64,000 bases of DNA from Sistotremastrum niveocremeum HHB9708 (GCA_001630475.1 KV419411.1:270337-334336), one strand, 5' to 3'; numbered from the stretch's first letter, positions 13,528 through 25,100 are shown. A program made the numbers and translations. The notes: generated by a model not told the origin, from the letters alone.

Positions 13528-14146
13528 CTTTCTCCGCCGCTACCGCCGAGTACATTACCAGATTAGGTATCTCCGACATCCGAAATTCAAACTCCGCTGG
13601 ACAGATCGTTTTCATGCGTGGCGCGCTGTGACCGTGACATCACATAATGACCGCGATCACGGCGAGGCTCAACAAAGAGTGTCGAGACGGGGTTCGCGGG
13701 GTTGGAGATCTTGAAGTCAATAGGAATGTAGTGAGGTGATTCACTGAGTTGTAGACACACATGCAGGGTGTATATAGTATACGAGAAACATTAGAAAATA
13801 CCATTGATCCAAATCCGTTCCAGCATATCATTTTGCCAGCACGAATCTCCATGAACTCTTGACATGTCAGTATATCTTGTATCAAACATCACAGTGAGCT
13901 CGATATGCTGCCATCGGTTGAGTATGGGTGAGGGCACGAGCGACAAGAATGGATTGACCGAATCATTGACGGACGAAGCGAGCTGGACATTGATGACTAA
14001 GCGTGCGCTTGAGGGAAGAGTTCTATATTAGGCATTGCATGTCGCGTCGCTCTCAGAACATCGTGAAAGCTCGATTGAGTTGACTCTATGGCCAAAAGGC
14101 GTCCATCAAGCCCGTTCTGAGGTCCCAGGAGCATGGGCTAAGGCAT

Positions 14147-14189
14147 GTCGGATTTTCCTTGGACGGCCTCTCGCTGACCCTCCCTCCCT
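14147..14189 (+). repeat. Direct repeat B, second copy
   Basis: Begins GTCGGATTTTCCTTGG and ends CCCTCCCTCCCT. It aligns to 13484-13527 with a few substitutions and one single-base gap. It lies just inside the inverted A copy. Confidence 0.7.
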
Positions 14190-14195
14190 ATACCC

Positions 14196-14230
14196 GGTAT
14201 CCGGAGTTAACGGACCGCTACCCCCTTGGT
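14196..14230 (-). repeat. Inverted repeat A, right copy (35 bp)
   Basis: Exact reverse complement of 13447-13481. The two copies enclose 714 bases without a gene. Confidence 0.85.
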
Positions 14231-14863
14231 CAGAACTAATCGTTCTCGTACCTTCGGGATATCCTCGGGGATCATCGGGCTCGGGCTCGGGATTACTAAT
14301 ATGAATATTATAACAACACATAATGTCCAGTAAATTTCCATAGTCTCTTCTTAGATTAGATTCCTTGTCTGTTTGCTTGTAGATTAGGTAGAATTTTGAC
14401 CATGTACATGAGTGAGAATAAATGGCGTACGCTACGAATCGACATATCGACTTGGAGACACAAAAGAGCTGAAAGCAGCTGACTAATCAACCTTCTAGAA
14501 CATTCCAGACCCCAAACCCCCCTCTCTCGATCGTCCACGTCACCCTCTCCTCTCCGAAGGCACATGCACATGGCATCTGGCGAAGCTCGCCATGGCATCT
14601 CTGACTCCGCAGAGCGAATCGACCCGAGGGATCCTTTTCGAGCCTTTTTGGGATAAGGAGTCATCTTTTTAGGAGGTGGGTATGGTCCGGGATGCTCCGT
14701 CAGATCGGGTGAGTTTAGCCGGGGGGATATATAAGGGGTCGTTTGGATGCGCGCGAGGATTTTTCAGATATACTATATAATGCAGATATTGTAAAACGAG
14801 ATATTCAAAATACTATATTTCGTTATATTGAGTCGGGCCAACCAAACGACCATCGCAAAATAC

Positions 14864-16240
14864 ATGATTCCAACAACATTCAATACGGTTGTGACATACC
14901 CGTCACACTCTCCCATGGAGGCCAACCTTGAGGCCCATGAGCTGCTACGTCGGCGACGTGAACGTGCTCGGGCATTCGCCGTTTGGTGGCAGCAAGTCTT
15001 CGATGTTGTTGGTCAATCTCTTGCACTCTATGCTGCTGAAAATCTCAACCACCAACCCTGCCGAACATCAGCACTCACTGGACATGACTGGATGCAAGAG
15101 CTACTCGCTCCGGATGCTAACCCCACACGGTGTCGAGAAGCCCTTCGGATGGAGCCAGCAGTTTTTCAAGATCTGAGGAAGGTGTTGGTTGAGAAAGGGG
15201 GGCTGCGAGGCTCAAGACATGTCACAGTTGATGAGATGCTGGGCATGTTCTTGTACACGGTAGGAGGTCATCGGTCTAATCGAGACTTGCAGGAGCGCTT
15301 TCAGCGCTCTGGGCATACTGTGCACAGATACTTCTACCGCGTTCTCCACAGCGTCATCCAGATCTACCCCTACTATGTCTCCCTCCCTCCGCCAAACTGC
15401 CCGACCCCTCCTCAGATCTGTCAGAACGACCGATACGCTCGGTACTTCAGCCAGTGCATTGGTGCCCTTGACGGTAGCCACTTTGCCGCCAACCCAGGTC
15501 CCGAAGATCAAGCTCGGTTTCGCAACCGGAAAGGGGGGATCAGCCAAAACGTCTTGGCGGTCTGTTCTTTTGATCTCACTTTCCAATACATACGCAGCGG
15601 GTGGGAAGGCAGTGCCTCGGACTCGGGAGTTCTTCAAGATGCCCTGTCTGACGATTTCACTGTGCCTAGCCCCCGATACTACCTCGCCGATGCCGGGTAT
15701 GGCATCAGTCCGATCTGCTTGACCCCATATCGGGGAGTCCGATATCATCTTCGGGAATGGCGAGAAGTGCGCAGAGATGCTCCTGGAACACGGTATGCTC
15801 ACGTTCTCACATTCGGAGTATACTAATCTGTCTTTGGCAGTCCGAGAAATGCAAAAGAACTCTACAATCTGCGTCACGCATGCCTACGCAACGCGATCGA
15901 GCGTATCTTTGGCGTAGTCAAGAAACGATTCCCCTGCCTCAACCTCTCATGCAATATGTTCCCTCTCGAAACTCAGGCTCGTCTGGTGTGTGCAATTGCA
16001 TGCCTCCATAATTTTCTTCGACAACACGCACCGGATGATCTGTGGGAGGAGGACAGTGACGAGGATGAGACAGTTTATGGACGAATGGGTGATGGCGGGA
16101 TGGATGGAGGTGTTCAGGCGAGCAGGTTTACTGCCGCTGCCACTAGAGCTGCTGAACGTCGTCGGGACGAGATAGCGGAGCAAATGTGGCAAGATTGGGT
16201 GAATGAAGGACGTCATGTTGAGGCCATCGAGGCATTGTAG
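14864..16240 (+). CDS. Harbinger transposase (DDE_Tnp_4 type)
   Basis: Endonuclease/strand-transfer enzyme of the element. Exons 14864-15792 and 15841-16240 (48-base intron ending TTTGGCAG), giving 442 residues. The helix-turn-helix-like part (RKVLVEKGGLRGSRHVTVDE, ETVGGHRSNRDLQERF-like) is followed by the catalytic core: first Asp in IGALDGSHF, second Asp in YYLADAGYG, Glu in AIERIFGVVKKRF. A PRNAKELYNLRHA block and an acidic tail follow. An alternative start is the ATG at 14915. No internal break is visible. Confidence 0.92.
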
Positions 16241-16330
16241 AGATAGATCGGCACAACTGTATTGGTGTATGGCTTTGCTATGTAATGATATTGTGTATAG
16301 CATGTTCCGGAATGTCTACCCTACGTGCTC

Positions 16331-17584
16331 CTACTCCTCCGCTGGCTCTTCATATCCTTGCAAAGCCTCTGCAATGATCTCCTTCTGCTGCTTGACATCC
16401 GAGGTTGAGCTGAATGCCATCATCAAGACAATGTTGCCCCGGAAGACCTCAGCAACGTAGAGCTTGGTCCGGAGGGGGTACTCCAATCCACTGTCCATCA
16501 ACCTTTGCAACGCCAACTGGAGCGGATCTGCCAACGCGTTCGCAACACGAACGGACCCATCACCAATTTTCTCTGCCAACCTCACTATCGCATCTGCTGC
16601 TGCTGCTCTCTGCGTTCGAATGCGCTTCCTGGGGGGCTCCGCGGCAGGAGCTGGGCTGTCTGCACCCGCCGTCGACTCTCTCTTCACACCGGATTGGGTA
16701 GAGCTGGCCTGAGTGCGTGCGGGCGTACCATTACGGGTTGGCGGAACACTAGCTGGGGCTGATTGGGTGATTTCAGAGACATCGTCGTCACCCATGAGTG
16801 ATGGATCAATGCTGAAGGCGGAGGCTGCAGAGCTAGCAGACCTCGTTGGAGCAGCCTTGACCTCGTCCTCCGGTTCGTCATCCTCGCTGTCGTTTTCATC
16901 ACTGATAGGTTCAAGGATCTTGGGACGCTTGGAGCCAACACTGAAAGCCGCTGCACCAGTCGGCACTTTTCCATCAGCAAGAATGAGCATGGCATCGTAG
17001 TATGGGAAGGTCTTCGTCCGCCATTCTTTGACCTTGGGATTCTGGCAACATCACTCAATGCTCGACTGGAACTCAGCAATACGGGCACGTACTGTCTTAA
17101 TCAAGCTTTCCCATGCATTGTGATCGGTGTTGGTGACAAGATGGAGCTCTGGATCCCAGCCAAATCCGCTTTTGCTGCGGAGATCTTTGACAACACCAAA
17201 GGCCGCCTTCAGCTACACGACTTCGTCAGCGGAGAAGTACATTGGAGAAGCACTCTGGCTCACCGTGTTGTATTGACTGTGGCACTGACCGTCCGTGAGT
17301 CCAAGGGCCTCAGAGCACATGGTCCATGCCAGGGCCTTGAAGCCATTGTCGGCGCGGTAACCCTTCTCCGTTGCAGCAATGAGCGTTCTTGTGAGAGTAT
17401 GTCTCATCTCCTCGGTCCATTGAGCCTTCTTAGCGCCTTGTTTCAATCCCACCTCTTCTTTTGAGCCGCCGTTTTCAAGCTCTTCTCCTCCCGACTTTGC
17501 AGATTTTTCGGCTTGGTTTTTTTTCTCGCGGTCAACTTTGGTGGTGTTTTTGGGCTTGTTCTTGGCTCCGGGTGTCCGGCCCAT
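16331..17584 (-). CDS. Harbinger-associated Myb/SANT-like DNA-binding protein
   Basis: Accessory protein of PIF/Harbinger elements; in characterised elements it binds the subterminal DNA and brings the transposase to the nucleus. Three exons: 17584-17264, 17212-17093 and 17041-16331, giving 383 residues. The trihelix/Myb part reads AQWTEEMRHTLTRTLI, then NGFKALAW, and after the first intron LKAAFGVVKDLRSKSGFGWD and AWESLIKT, continuing PKVKEWRTKTFPYYD in exon 3. The C-terminus is acidic, then has an RKRIRTQRAAAADAI basic stretch and a helical region. Unspliced, the frame meets stops at about 17213 and 17046, but both fall inside good GT...AG introns (donors GTGAGC and GTACGT). Convergent with the transposase, ending 90 bases away. 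Confidence 0.85.
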
Positions 17585-19989
17585 GGTGATTTGTGGGGAT
17601 TATGACAGCAGGATTTAGAAGTGTGAGGGTGCTGCACAAGGGTGGACGGATGAGCGTGACAATAAAACGAGTAAAAACAGGTCTGAGGTGTTTTTACTTT
17701 TTGATATATTCTGTAGGCAAGATACTGTCAAGATATCGCTGCGATATTGTGTTCAAGATATATTTTGGCGCAACCAAACGCGACATCACCAAATATACCA
17801 AATATAACCAAAATACGATATCTCGCGATTATATACCATTTTATTGTCACATCCAAACGACCCCTAAATGAGTCTGACTTGGGTATCGATGGCGTTGGCG
17901 TTGTCGGGCGCGCCCTTTGCGTTCTTCAGATCAGACTTTCCTTGCTTCATTACTGCTTTACATGGACTTGCAAGATGCTCTTGGGTTCTTCTTGACTTGC
18001 CCTCAACTTGCCCTTTACCTCGACCCCGCACTTGGCACGACAATAGTGTCCTTCGGCCGATGGTTCCTTTCAAAGTCTGACTATGACTTGCTCTGACTAG
18101 CCTTTTAGGCGTGTTCTGATTCTGACGATCGCAATCGCGATCGATGTCACCATACCATGCGGCCGACGGTCGCTAAGCTTGATCGTGACTCACTTGCGAA
18201 AATGCAAGGGCTTGGGGTTTGGTATATATAAGGCGATGGGGGTGGTTGGGTTAGGTTCGTTGATGCCCTCCTTTGGTTCGCCCTTCGCTAAGTATGGTTC
18301 GCCTTCGCTGGGTCTGCTTCTTTTGTTCGGGATATCGACATCGATGGTCGCGACACTGGTACTGCTTTGTCTGGGTATGGTGGATCTGCCATAGATAGCT
18401 GTCGACGCGCGTCTGGTTCGTTCTGGTTATCGAGGGTCCGCTGGTTCTGAGGTTGGATGTGGATGGTGGCATCAGGTTCGTACCCCTACCGACTCGGTAT
18501 GGCGTCGAGCTAACACTCCAATCCAGCGTTCGACGTACTCGCTGAATCTACAAACAGTGAAGATCTCCCATGCCACCGTGCCACCTAGCCTTGCCGTCTC
18601 GATACTCTCGTACCTTCGAGCTGGCCTCTACCCATCTATATCCTTCACTCATCTATCCTCGCCCGAGTTTTTTTCGAGGCCCGATCTGGAGCGAGGATCG
18701 GATCCTCCGACTGGTACTATCCTTCACCCACAAGCCTCTTCTGCATCGCCGTCTTCTATCTTATCCTCTCGTACAGTCCACAAAAGTATTACGTCCTTCA
18801 ATCTGCAGCTTTATTGACGTTCTCCAATGATCCATGATGACCCCCAGTATCTTCGGCATACTTTCTCACTTATCCCACTCTCCGCTCTCGACCTTCACGC
18901 ACCCCATCGACAACTGCTATATACCCTCATCCCTCCTCCCTAACCGGACTAGTAGCAACCACCTTCTGCCCGAGCCTCTCCTCCTGTCCCCTCCTATCCC
19001 ATCCTGTCATCTCTGACGCTGATCCCATCCTCGAATCCTTACTTTCGCGGATCATCCGATCGCCCACCCGTCAATCGACTTCTGCCCGGGTGTCATGTGT
19101 GAGACTTTCTCGATTTCTCAGACGTATGGGTTGCTTGGGAATAGGAGCGTGAAACCACGCAATGCATATGGTGTTCGTGGGCTTTCGGTTTCGGTTCATG
19201 GTTTGGATTTGGCGCCTCGTGAATTTGCGGAACTGGTTGGCTTCGACATGGGCATTAATGTCCTCTCGTCGTCTTCTTCCATGTCTCACTCTCACTCCCG
19301 ATATGCGGTCCGATCTCTCGTTGGCTGTGTACGGTCTGCACTCTTGCTATAGCAGAAGGAACTAGTACTGTCAACGAGCGCCGAAATATCTCTTTTGACA
19401 GGCGTCTACTGGTGGATCGTCCACTATTGGCTTTGCATCGTTGAATTACGCCTTGGCTTCTTGGGTTGACGCTGGTGGTCGCATCTACTACGGCTACGCT
19501 CCGGATTCGTGCATCCGCTCAGTCTTTCGAATTCTGCGGCGTATGCTCTCGTTCGATTTGCGTCATTGCCCTACACCCTACCTGCTATGCCCTCGACCCA
19601 GTTCATACCCTCGACCCACTGCAAAGCCCTTTGCCCACCTCTTGCCCTATACCCAGGCCACGACACTACACTATTTCGGGTTTTCGGGGAACGTAACGGA
19701 GCCTTCGCTGGCAATGGCATGCCATGCGATACGGGTTTGGCACGGGACGCGGACGCTCGTATTTCCGAATTCGTGCACTGTGCCGCTGGTGACCGTGATT
19801 GGCTTACTCAGCATCTTCATCGCTCCTCTTTCTTTGCTCGTCGACTCTCAACACTTGCGAGGCCTCGAGTTCCGCGAGGCTCTTGGACTGTCAACAATTA
19901 TGTACCTGACTGAGCCTCTCCACAACCAACGACTCATTTTCTGTCAACGTTGACTCGATATGCTGTGCGAGTGTCCAAGCGCCAGAAGC

Positions 19990-19996
19990 TGACTCA
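19990..19996 (+). promoter_or_regulatory. Gcn4/AP-1-type site TGACTCA
   Basis: Perfect TGASTCA consensus 552 bases upstream of the bZIP start codon. A second one, TGAGTCA, is at 20503-20509, at the 5' edge of a probable leader intron. The encoded bZIP has a Gcn4-like basic region, so autoregulation is possible (inference). Confidence 0.4.
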
Positions 19997-20371
19997 TCCC
20001 GAATCGAACCGCTGTGCAGTCTACTAATCCGGTGTTCGACCCAATTCAAGACATGAAGGATGGTATTTGATTTCCAAACCGCCCTGAACGCAGGCTTTGT
20101 CAGCTGGTGCAGCCACCCAGCTGCGGTGGTGGGACAGACCACGCACGCAGTTGTGCCGGTGGGTCACACTCACTGGGTGAGGTGTATGCTACCAGCGGTG
20201 CCGGGGGTGCCGGAGATGGGACGAACGACGGTGATAGGCTAGATCTAGCCGAGATTTCTTTATTTAGGCATAGAGTTAAGCCTAGTCACATTGAACGAGG
20301 GCTGTGATTGGCTGGACGTGCACTGGATAATTGTCGGAGCGTGAATTGGGCGCTGTGCGAAATTTTTATGA

Positions 20372-20377
20372 TATAAG
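20372..20377 (+). promoter_or_regulatory. TATA box of bZIP gene
   Basis: TATAAG about 170 bases before the start codon, followed by a pyrimidine-rich leader. A leader intron is likely from 20503 (GTGAGTC) to 20530 or so (CACTAG). No ATG lies between the TATA box and the chosen start, so the uORF control known for GCN4/cpc-1 is not evident. Confidence 0.45.
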
Positions 20378-20547
20378 AGAACGAGTCAGCGCCGCGTCGT
20401 CTCGTCTTGTTCCCTCCACCCATCCGTGTACCTAGTCTACACACCGCCCTCGTCGTCGTTCTCCCCATCCTCGCTCAGCGAACGTGCTGATCCAGAGGAT
20501 TGTGAGTCACTTACTTATTACTTCCACTAGGCAAGTTAGCTGAACAG

Positions 20548-22155
20548 ATGTCTTGCTCACGTAGTCCATCGCCCTCTTCGGTGTCGTTCAAGTCAACGAC
20601 ACGTCCCCTTCCTGAATCCTCGACATCAGTCGCAATTCCGCCCTATACCACAACACTTAACACTACACAACATCTCCAAGATGTTCCGGTGCTAAACTCC
20701 CCGTCGGTCCCTCCGCATTCTACGCATGGTCATCAACCTGCCACCGCACTCGACTTCAATTCTAGAAGTCCTCAAGTTTCAAGCAACCAACATGCTTCGA
20801 TAAATCAGTCAAACAGCCGTCCTCGGACGTATTATACTCAGAATGTCTTACCTACTCGATTGCCTCCTACTCCCCTCACTACTTTTGTCAAATCAAATAC
20901 TTTCCCATCCGCTCCGCATCCCCAGTCGCATCAGCGTACACAGCCCGCACCCGCACCCTCATCCGCGCAAATCCGCACAGCCCCTCCACCGCCTACTCCA
21001 TCGATCCCCGTCTCTGACGATTTCGACGATCCAGCTACACTTCTTCCTCAACTGTCAGGTTACTTGAACATGTTGAACAACAAGACTGACTCTCCCGTCG
21101 TCTCTGCTCCCTCATCCCTCCCTCCTCTCCCCATGCATCAATCCCATACCCACAGTCCAGTTCATCAGTCAAATCAAATGGTCCACGACGATATGGAAGA
21201 TCTCTGGGAAAAGCTCCTAAGTTCGTCTAGCTCTACACCGCCCCCGTATCAATGGACTAACTCCGAGTCATCTTTCTCTTCACCCACTATAGCCCCAGCA
21301 CAAGACTCCGAACTCGCCTTTGGAGAGTACCTCAACGATTCACCTCTCATCGGAGGCGACTCGTCTCCTTTCGAGGATACGCCGTACATGGATACGCCCA
21401 ACCTCGATGGATTGTGGACGATGACCTCTCCTGAGATCTTCGGTGGAAGTCCTGCGATACTCGATTACAACTCCTTCGAGAGTGTATCGGGATTCGGTCT
21501 AGCTGACTTCCCTGCTCTCATCGGTGCACCCTCTGCTGGCTCTATCAACGTCGCCGCAGCGCATGCTCCGACGAAGAGCGCGCATAATACGGGAGGATTG
21601 TACCGTATGCCTGACGATTCTACTGCTCCTACATTCCATCCCTCTGTCCTCCATACGCCTGAGACGCCTAATGATCTCGCGATGACGACTACCACTACCA
21701 CTACGACTTCCACGAGTACGACGACGACAGGTCTTACTCGTCCGAGGAAGAAAGTTCCTACTGGTACACGTCCCAATATCACAGCAGCCTCCTTAATCCC
21801 CATCGACGCTCCCATCCAGAACCGTACATACCTCACACCCTCATCGACATCCCGAAAAGAGTTCCCTGCGCACTTCCGTAAACGATCGGCTGCCCAAGCC
21901 GGACTCGACGCCGACCACGAGAAGGATGCAACGGATGGACAGAGGGAAGGGGAGACGCCTGATGAGGCGCTAGCGAGACAGATTGAGGCGAAGAGGCAGA
22001 GTAATACGCTTGCTGCGCGCAGGAGTCGGCATAGGAAACAACAGTATTTGCAGGAGCTTGAGGAGGAGGTTGGGAGGATGAGAGGGGAGGTTGAGGAGTG
22101 GAAGGAGAGGGCGTTGAAGGCTGAGGGGATGTTGAAGAGTGTGGCGCTTTCATGA
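20548..22155 (+). CDS. bZIP transcription factor, Gcn4/Cpc1-like
   Basis: Nuclear regulator, single exon, 535 residues. Residues about 1-420 are Ser/Thr/Pro-rich with acidic and hydrophobic patches (DDMEDLWEKLLSSSSS, FEDTPYMDTPNLDGLW) that could act as activation segments. The C-terminus carries the basic region (KRQSNTLAARRSRHRKQQYL, with the N..AA..SR core) and a short zipper with spaced leucines/methionines (LEEEVGRMRGEVEEW...). The basic region resembles Gcn4/Cpc-1, regulators of amino-acid starvation responses. A threonine-rich run near residue 380 is low complexity. Assignment to general amino-acid control is inference from the basic region and C-terminal placement. Confidence 0.8.
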   Translation: MSCSRSPSPSSVSFKSTTRPLPESSTSVAIPPYTTTLNTTQHLQDVPVLNSPSVPPHSTHGHQPATALDFNSRSPQVSSNQHASINQSNSRPRTYYTQNVLPTRLPPTPLTTFVKSNTFPSAPHPQSHQRTQPAPAPSSAQIRTAPPPPTPSIPVSDDFDDPATLLPQLSGYLNMLNNKTDSPVVSAPSSLPPLPMHQSHTHSPVHQSNQMVHDDMEDLWEKLLSSSSSTPPPYQWTNSESSFSSPTIAPAQDSELAFGEYLNDSPLIGGDSSPFEDTPYMDTPNLDGLWTMTSPEIFGGSPAILDYNSFESVSGFGLADFPALIGAPSAGSINVAAAHAPTKSAHNTGGLYRMPDDSTAPTFHPSVLHTPETPNDLAMTTTTTTTTSTSTTTTGLTRPRKKVPTGTRPNITAASLIPIDAPIQNRTYLTPSSTSRKEFPAHFRKRSAAQAGLDADHEKDATDGQREGETPDEALARQIEAKRQSNTLAARRSRHRKQQYLQELEEEVGRMRGEVEEWKERALKAEGMLKSVALS

Positions 22156-25100
22156 TCTTCTCTTTCATGATTCGTCGACATCGTCGGCGTGCGCATCCGT
22201 TCCTTCACCGAACTCCATTCCCTTCCCTCTTTCGGTTCTGCCATTCCTTTCGACTTTCATCCCTCGTTCTACACATCGTCCGCGAGCCGCGACGATACCA
22301 CCAAGATGTTTCCCTAATATCAAGATGCATCCAGAATCTCACTATCACTCGACTACATCGATGTTTCGTGTACATTAATCCATCATCATTCCCCACCCAC
22401 TTGAAGAAACATCGTCTCTCCACACATCCCATCCATTCATCCCCCACGTCCCCACAATCCCACTTGCCAGCCAGTTCCCCATCCATTCCCATCCTCGTGA
22501 ATTCAATCCAATCCAAGTGCACTCGCACAGCCGAGCGCTCGCTTCCCTCGCGCGCTCGAATCCAGTCTCTGTCTCATCTCAGAAGAACATCCCCACAGTA
22601 CGGATGTTAGTTACAGTAATAAAGTAAAAGAACGATCTCGTCTCGTTTGCCCATTTCTCTCTTCCGTCGTTTCGTTTTTGTTTTTGTTTGAAGTATAGCC
22701 AACTAGTAGTAGTTATTTGCCGGTGCTTGTGTATCGGTATAGGTTTTTGAATGAGGAGATTTGATCGTTGAACTTGTATTTACTTGTGTGAGTGAATGAG
22801 TGAAGCTTGGGAAAAGAAGTCGTGCACGGGCCATGGAGGGCACGTGGACTGCACCCTCGAAAGCTCGAACTCTCAATCGTAGTGTGACAATAGTATTCCA
22901 CGCGATACCGGTTGGGAGATCCATCAACGCTGAAGGAGGGGTGGTACTGACACAAACAACGTACGCGGCAGGAATTGAAAGAAAGCAATCGAAAGACTGA
23001 GATTCACGTTGAGCGACTGAACGACTTCGGAGGGTAGGCGTAGCCTAGTAGGAGATTCGACCACCAGTACTGGCGTCAAGGCAAGTCAAGACAAGACAAG
23101 CCAAAAAGTAAGTCAACGATTCAGTCGAATGATCCACCAATATGGAGGCACACATGGACGTTCGGAGGTCCTTGACCGTCGAGCACGAAGAGATGACATC
23201 GCGGTTCCGCAAATTCATGTTCCATCCAAGCTCGCATGAAGAATCGAGACCGTCTCGGATCTAGATGACACCGGAAGAAGATCACGATCGACATTGACAG
23301 TACTGGTTCGCGATCGGGGGATTGGCGAAGGCAAGGTTGAGGATCAGCGTACGAGAGGATGGGCCTAGGAGAGGAAACTAGGGCAGAAGGGGTCCACGAT
23401 CGGCGATTTGACGGGTACTGTATCGCGAGACTGGTCCCGAATTCTTCGCGTCATCTTCCGTGAACGCGGAGGATGAGGGATGTGAGAGTGGATATATATA
23501 TATAGATGTCGTCGATGTCGTTGCGATGAATGGAATGGCGATGAGCGCAGAGATTGGCAGATTTCCACGCAGACGCTGAAGACAAATGCGAAAATGCGAG
23601 TCAAAGTGAAGAGACAACGCGCAGATGAATAACAGAATGTGGAAAGAATAAGGACTGAGGGTGAGCGTGTCATCCTGGCGCAGGTTCAATAGCATAGCAG
23701 ACAATTCTGGCACGAATATGAGCAAGGGTCGCAGATTGAGAAAGAGATGAAGCAGAGACACTCTCGCCGACGCACAAGCATTGAAAAAAAAGGAGAAGAA
23801 GTCCGACCTTGACTCCATACCAATGTCCAGAGGGGAATGGTGATCAAAGATAGGGGGCAATCGGTGATTTAAGTCTCCAATTTCCCGAATCCGCTTGAGA
23901 TGCTGTCCCCTTAGAACCTTGGGTTGGAACTAGGACGGAGGAGAGGAGAGGAATAGACACCGAAATGGCATCTATTCTTCTGTCTCGTTGAGTGTATGTA
24001 GAGAGGAGATTACGTCGAATGCTGGGTACGAGTGTCAGCGATGCGTGATACAGGCTCCGGACGAGGACGAACCTGGTATCACTCACTCTTATAAACCTAT
24101 TCGCAAAAACTCAATTACGACGACGAACGATAGTAGAGCCACCGATACCCAGAAGTCTTGACACCAAGACACTTGACGAAGTATCACGCGAGTACTATCA
24201 CGATTCACGACCAACGAGCATCAAAGACTCAATGCTGACAACCCGAACGAGGCAAGAAGCATAAATGCACGAGAAGCAGACTGATAAGGGGAGACCAGCG
24301 GGGAATCAGATAAACAGAAGAGGGCATCGAAGACGGCGAACCTACCCAGCCCCATCGCCTTATATACTCAAACCAAAGCCCTAGGGCAATTTTCAAGGCG
24401 AGTCACGATCAAGCTAAGCGACAGCGTCCATATGGCATGGTGACAACGATGGCGATCGTCAAGATCAGAACACGCCTAAAAGGCTAGGAGTCAATCTTGC
24501 GAACTAGTCAGACTTCGAAATGAAGAATACATCCGCCGAAGGAGAGGAGTAGAGTCATGCTGGTGTCATGCCAAGCGTTGTCGAGGCACAGGGAAAGTCA
24601 AGAGGAAAGAATAACCATAGGATGTCATCAGCCATCCCAGGACCATCAGAGCATCCATGAAGCATCGTTCTCGAAAAGCAAGCCTGACTTGTAAATTTCG
24701 AACAAGGCCAACGTCCCGCCGACGCCATCGATCCATATTCGTGTCGTGGCGGCTGGAGTGTAATTCGTTATGGGTCTAGAATATTCCATCAGAAAGCCAA
24801 GCTTAGCCATTTCACTCCTCGCCTTTAGAGAACGAGGGTACAGGACTTTCCTGAACGAAAAGAGAGGGAAATGGAATAAAATGTGATCGGATTTGATCGG
24901 CGCCGAGAAGCCGATGAGAAGGGCCGAACGAGCCGTCGGTAATTTCGGTAACCTCTCTTGAGTTCTGTGTTTGAGATTCGAGATTCACTTCTCTCAGGGT
25001 CGACGCATTGTCGATGGAGCTGTTTCCCATCTGTATGTCCTGCTTCATGTTTACAAATCTCGAAACGTCGCTGATATTGATTTTTTGATAGACAAGGGCT

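Larger units (their letters stand above)
12905..14734. other. Gene-free stretch with rearranged repeats
   Basis: About 1.8 kb without a credible gene. Short open frames lack any domain. The notable content is the inverted 35-bp pair and the direct 43-bp pair annotated separately. It ends at the TAA target site of the Harbinger element. Confidence 0.6.
14735..17864 (+). mobile_element. Complete PIF/Harbinger DNA transposon
   Basis: A 3,130-base element. The terminal inverted repeats are perfect over 15 bases: GGGGTCGTTTGGATG at 14735-14749 and its complement at 17850-17864. TAA flanks both ends (14732-14734 and 17865-17867), the 3-bp TWA target duplication typical of PIF/Harbinger. Subterminal regions are AT-rich with repeated GATAT/ATATT words. 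Inside are two convergent genes, a DDE transposase and a Myb/SANT-like protein, which is the standard two-gene Harbinger layout; both stay open after splicing. Perfect ends, perfect target duplication and open genes point to a recent insertion and possibly an autonomous element. Confidence 0.92.
17868..20547. other. Unknown spliced transcription unit, copy F, and bZIP upstream region
   Basis: No recognisable protein. From about 17990 to 18560 it is homologous to the reverse complement of about 24600-24010. Shared parts are a TTTAGGCGTGTTCTGAT word, GCTTGATCGTGACTC, a TATATAAGGCGATGGGG core box at about 18220, ATGCCCTC about 40 bases later, and a 51-base intron (18476-18526) with GTTCGT donor and CAG/CGTTCGACGTA acceptor side. 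Downstream is CT-rich DNA to about 19400 without a long ORF. 19.9-20.5 kb is the bZIP promoter. Confidence 0.55.

Noticed and set aside
17042-17260. Stops interrupting the Harbinger Myb-like gene
   Set aside because: Both stops lie in well-formed introns (GTGAGC...TGTAG and GTACGT...CCAG) whose removal restores the conserved domain in frame.
20053-20070. Upstream ORFs controlling the bZIP gene
   Set aside because: Short ATG-stop frames exist around 19965-20070, but they lie upstream of the TATA box at 20372, so they are probably not in the mRNA.
17868-24800. The inverted units as paired long terminal repeats of one element
   Set aside because: They are inverted rather than direct, strongly diverged, contain a spliced intron at the same place, and enclose an ordinary bZIP gene with no element genes.
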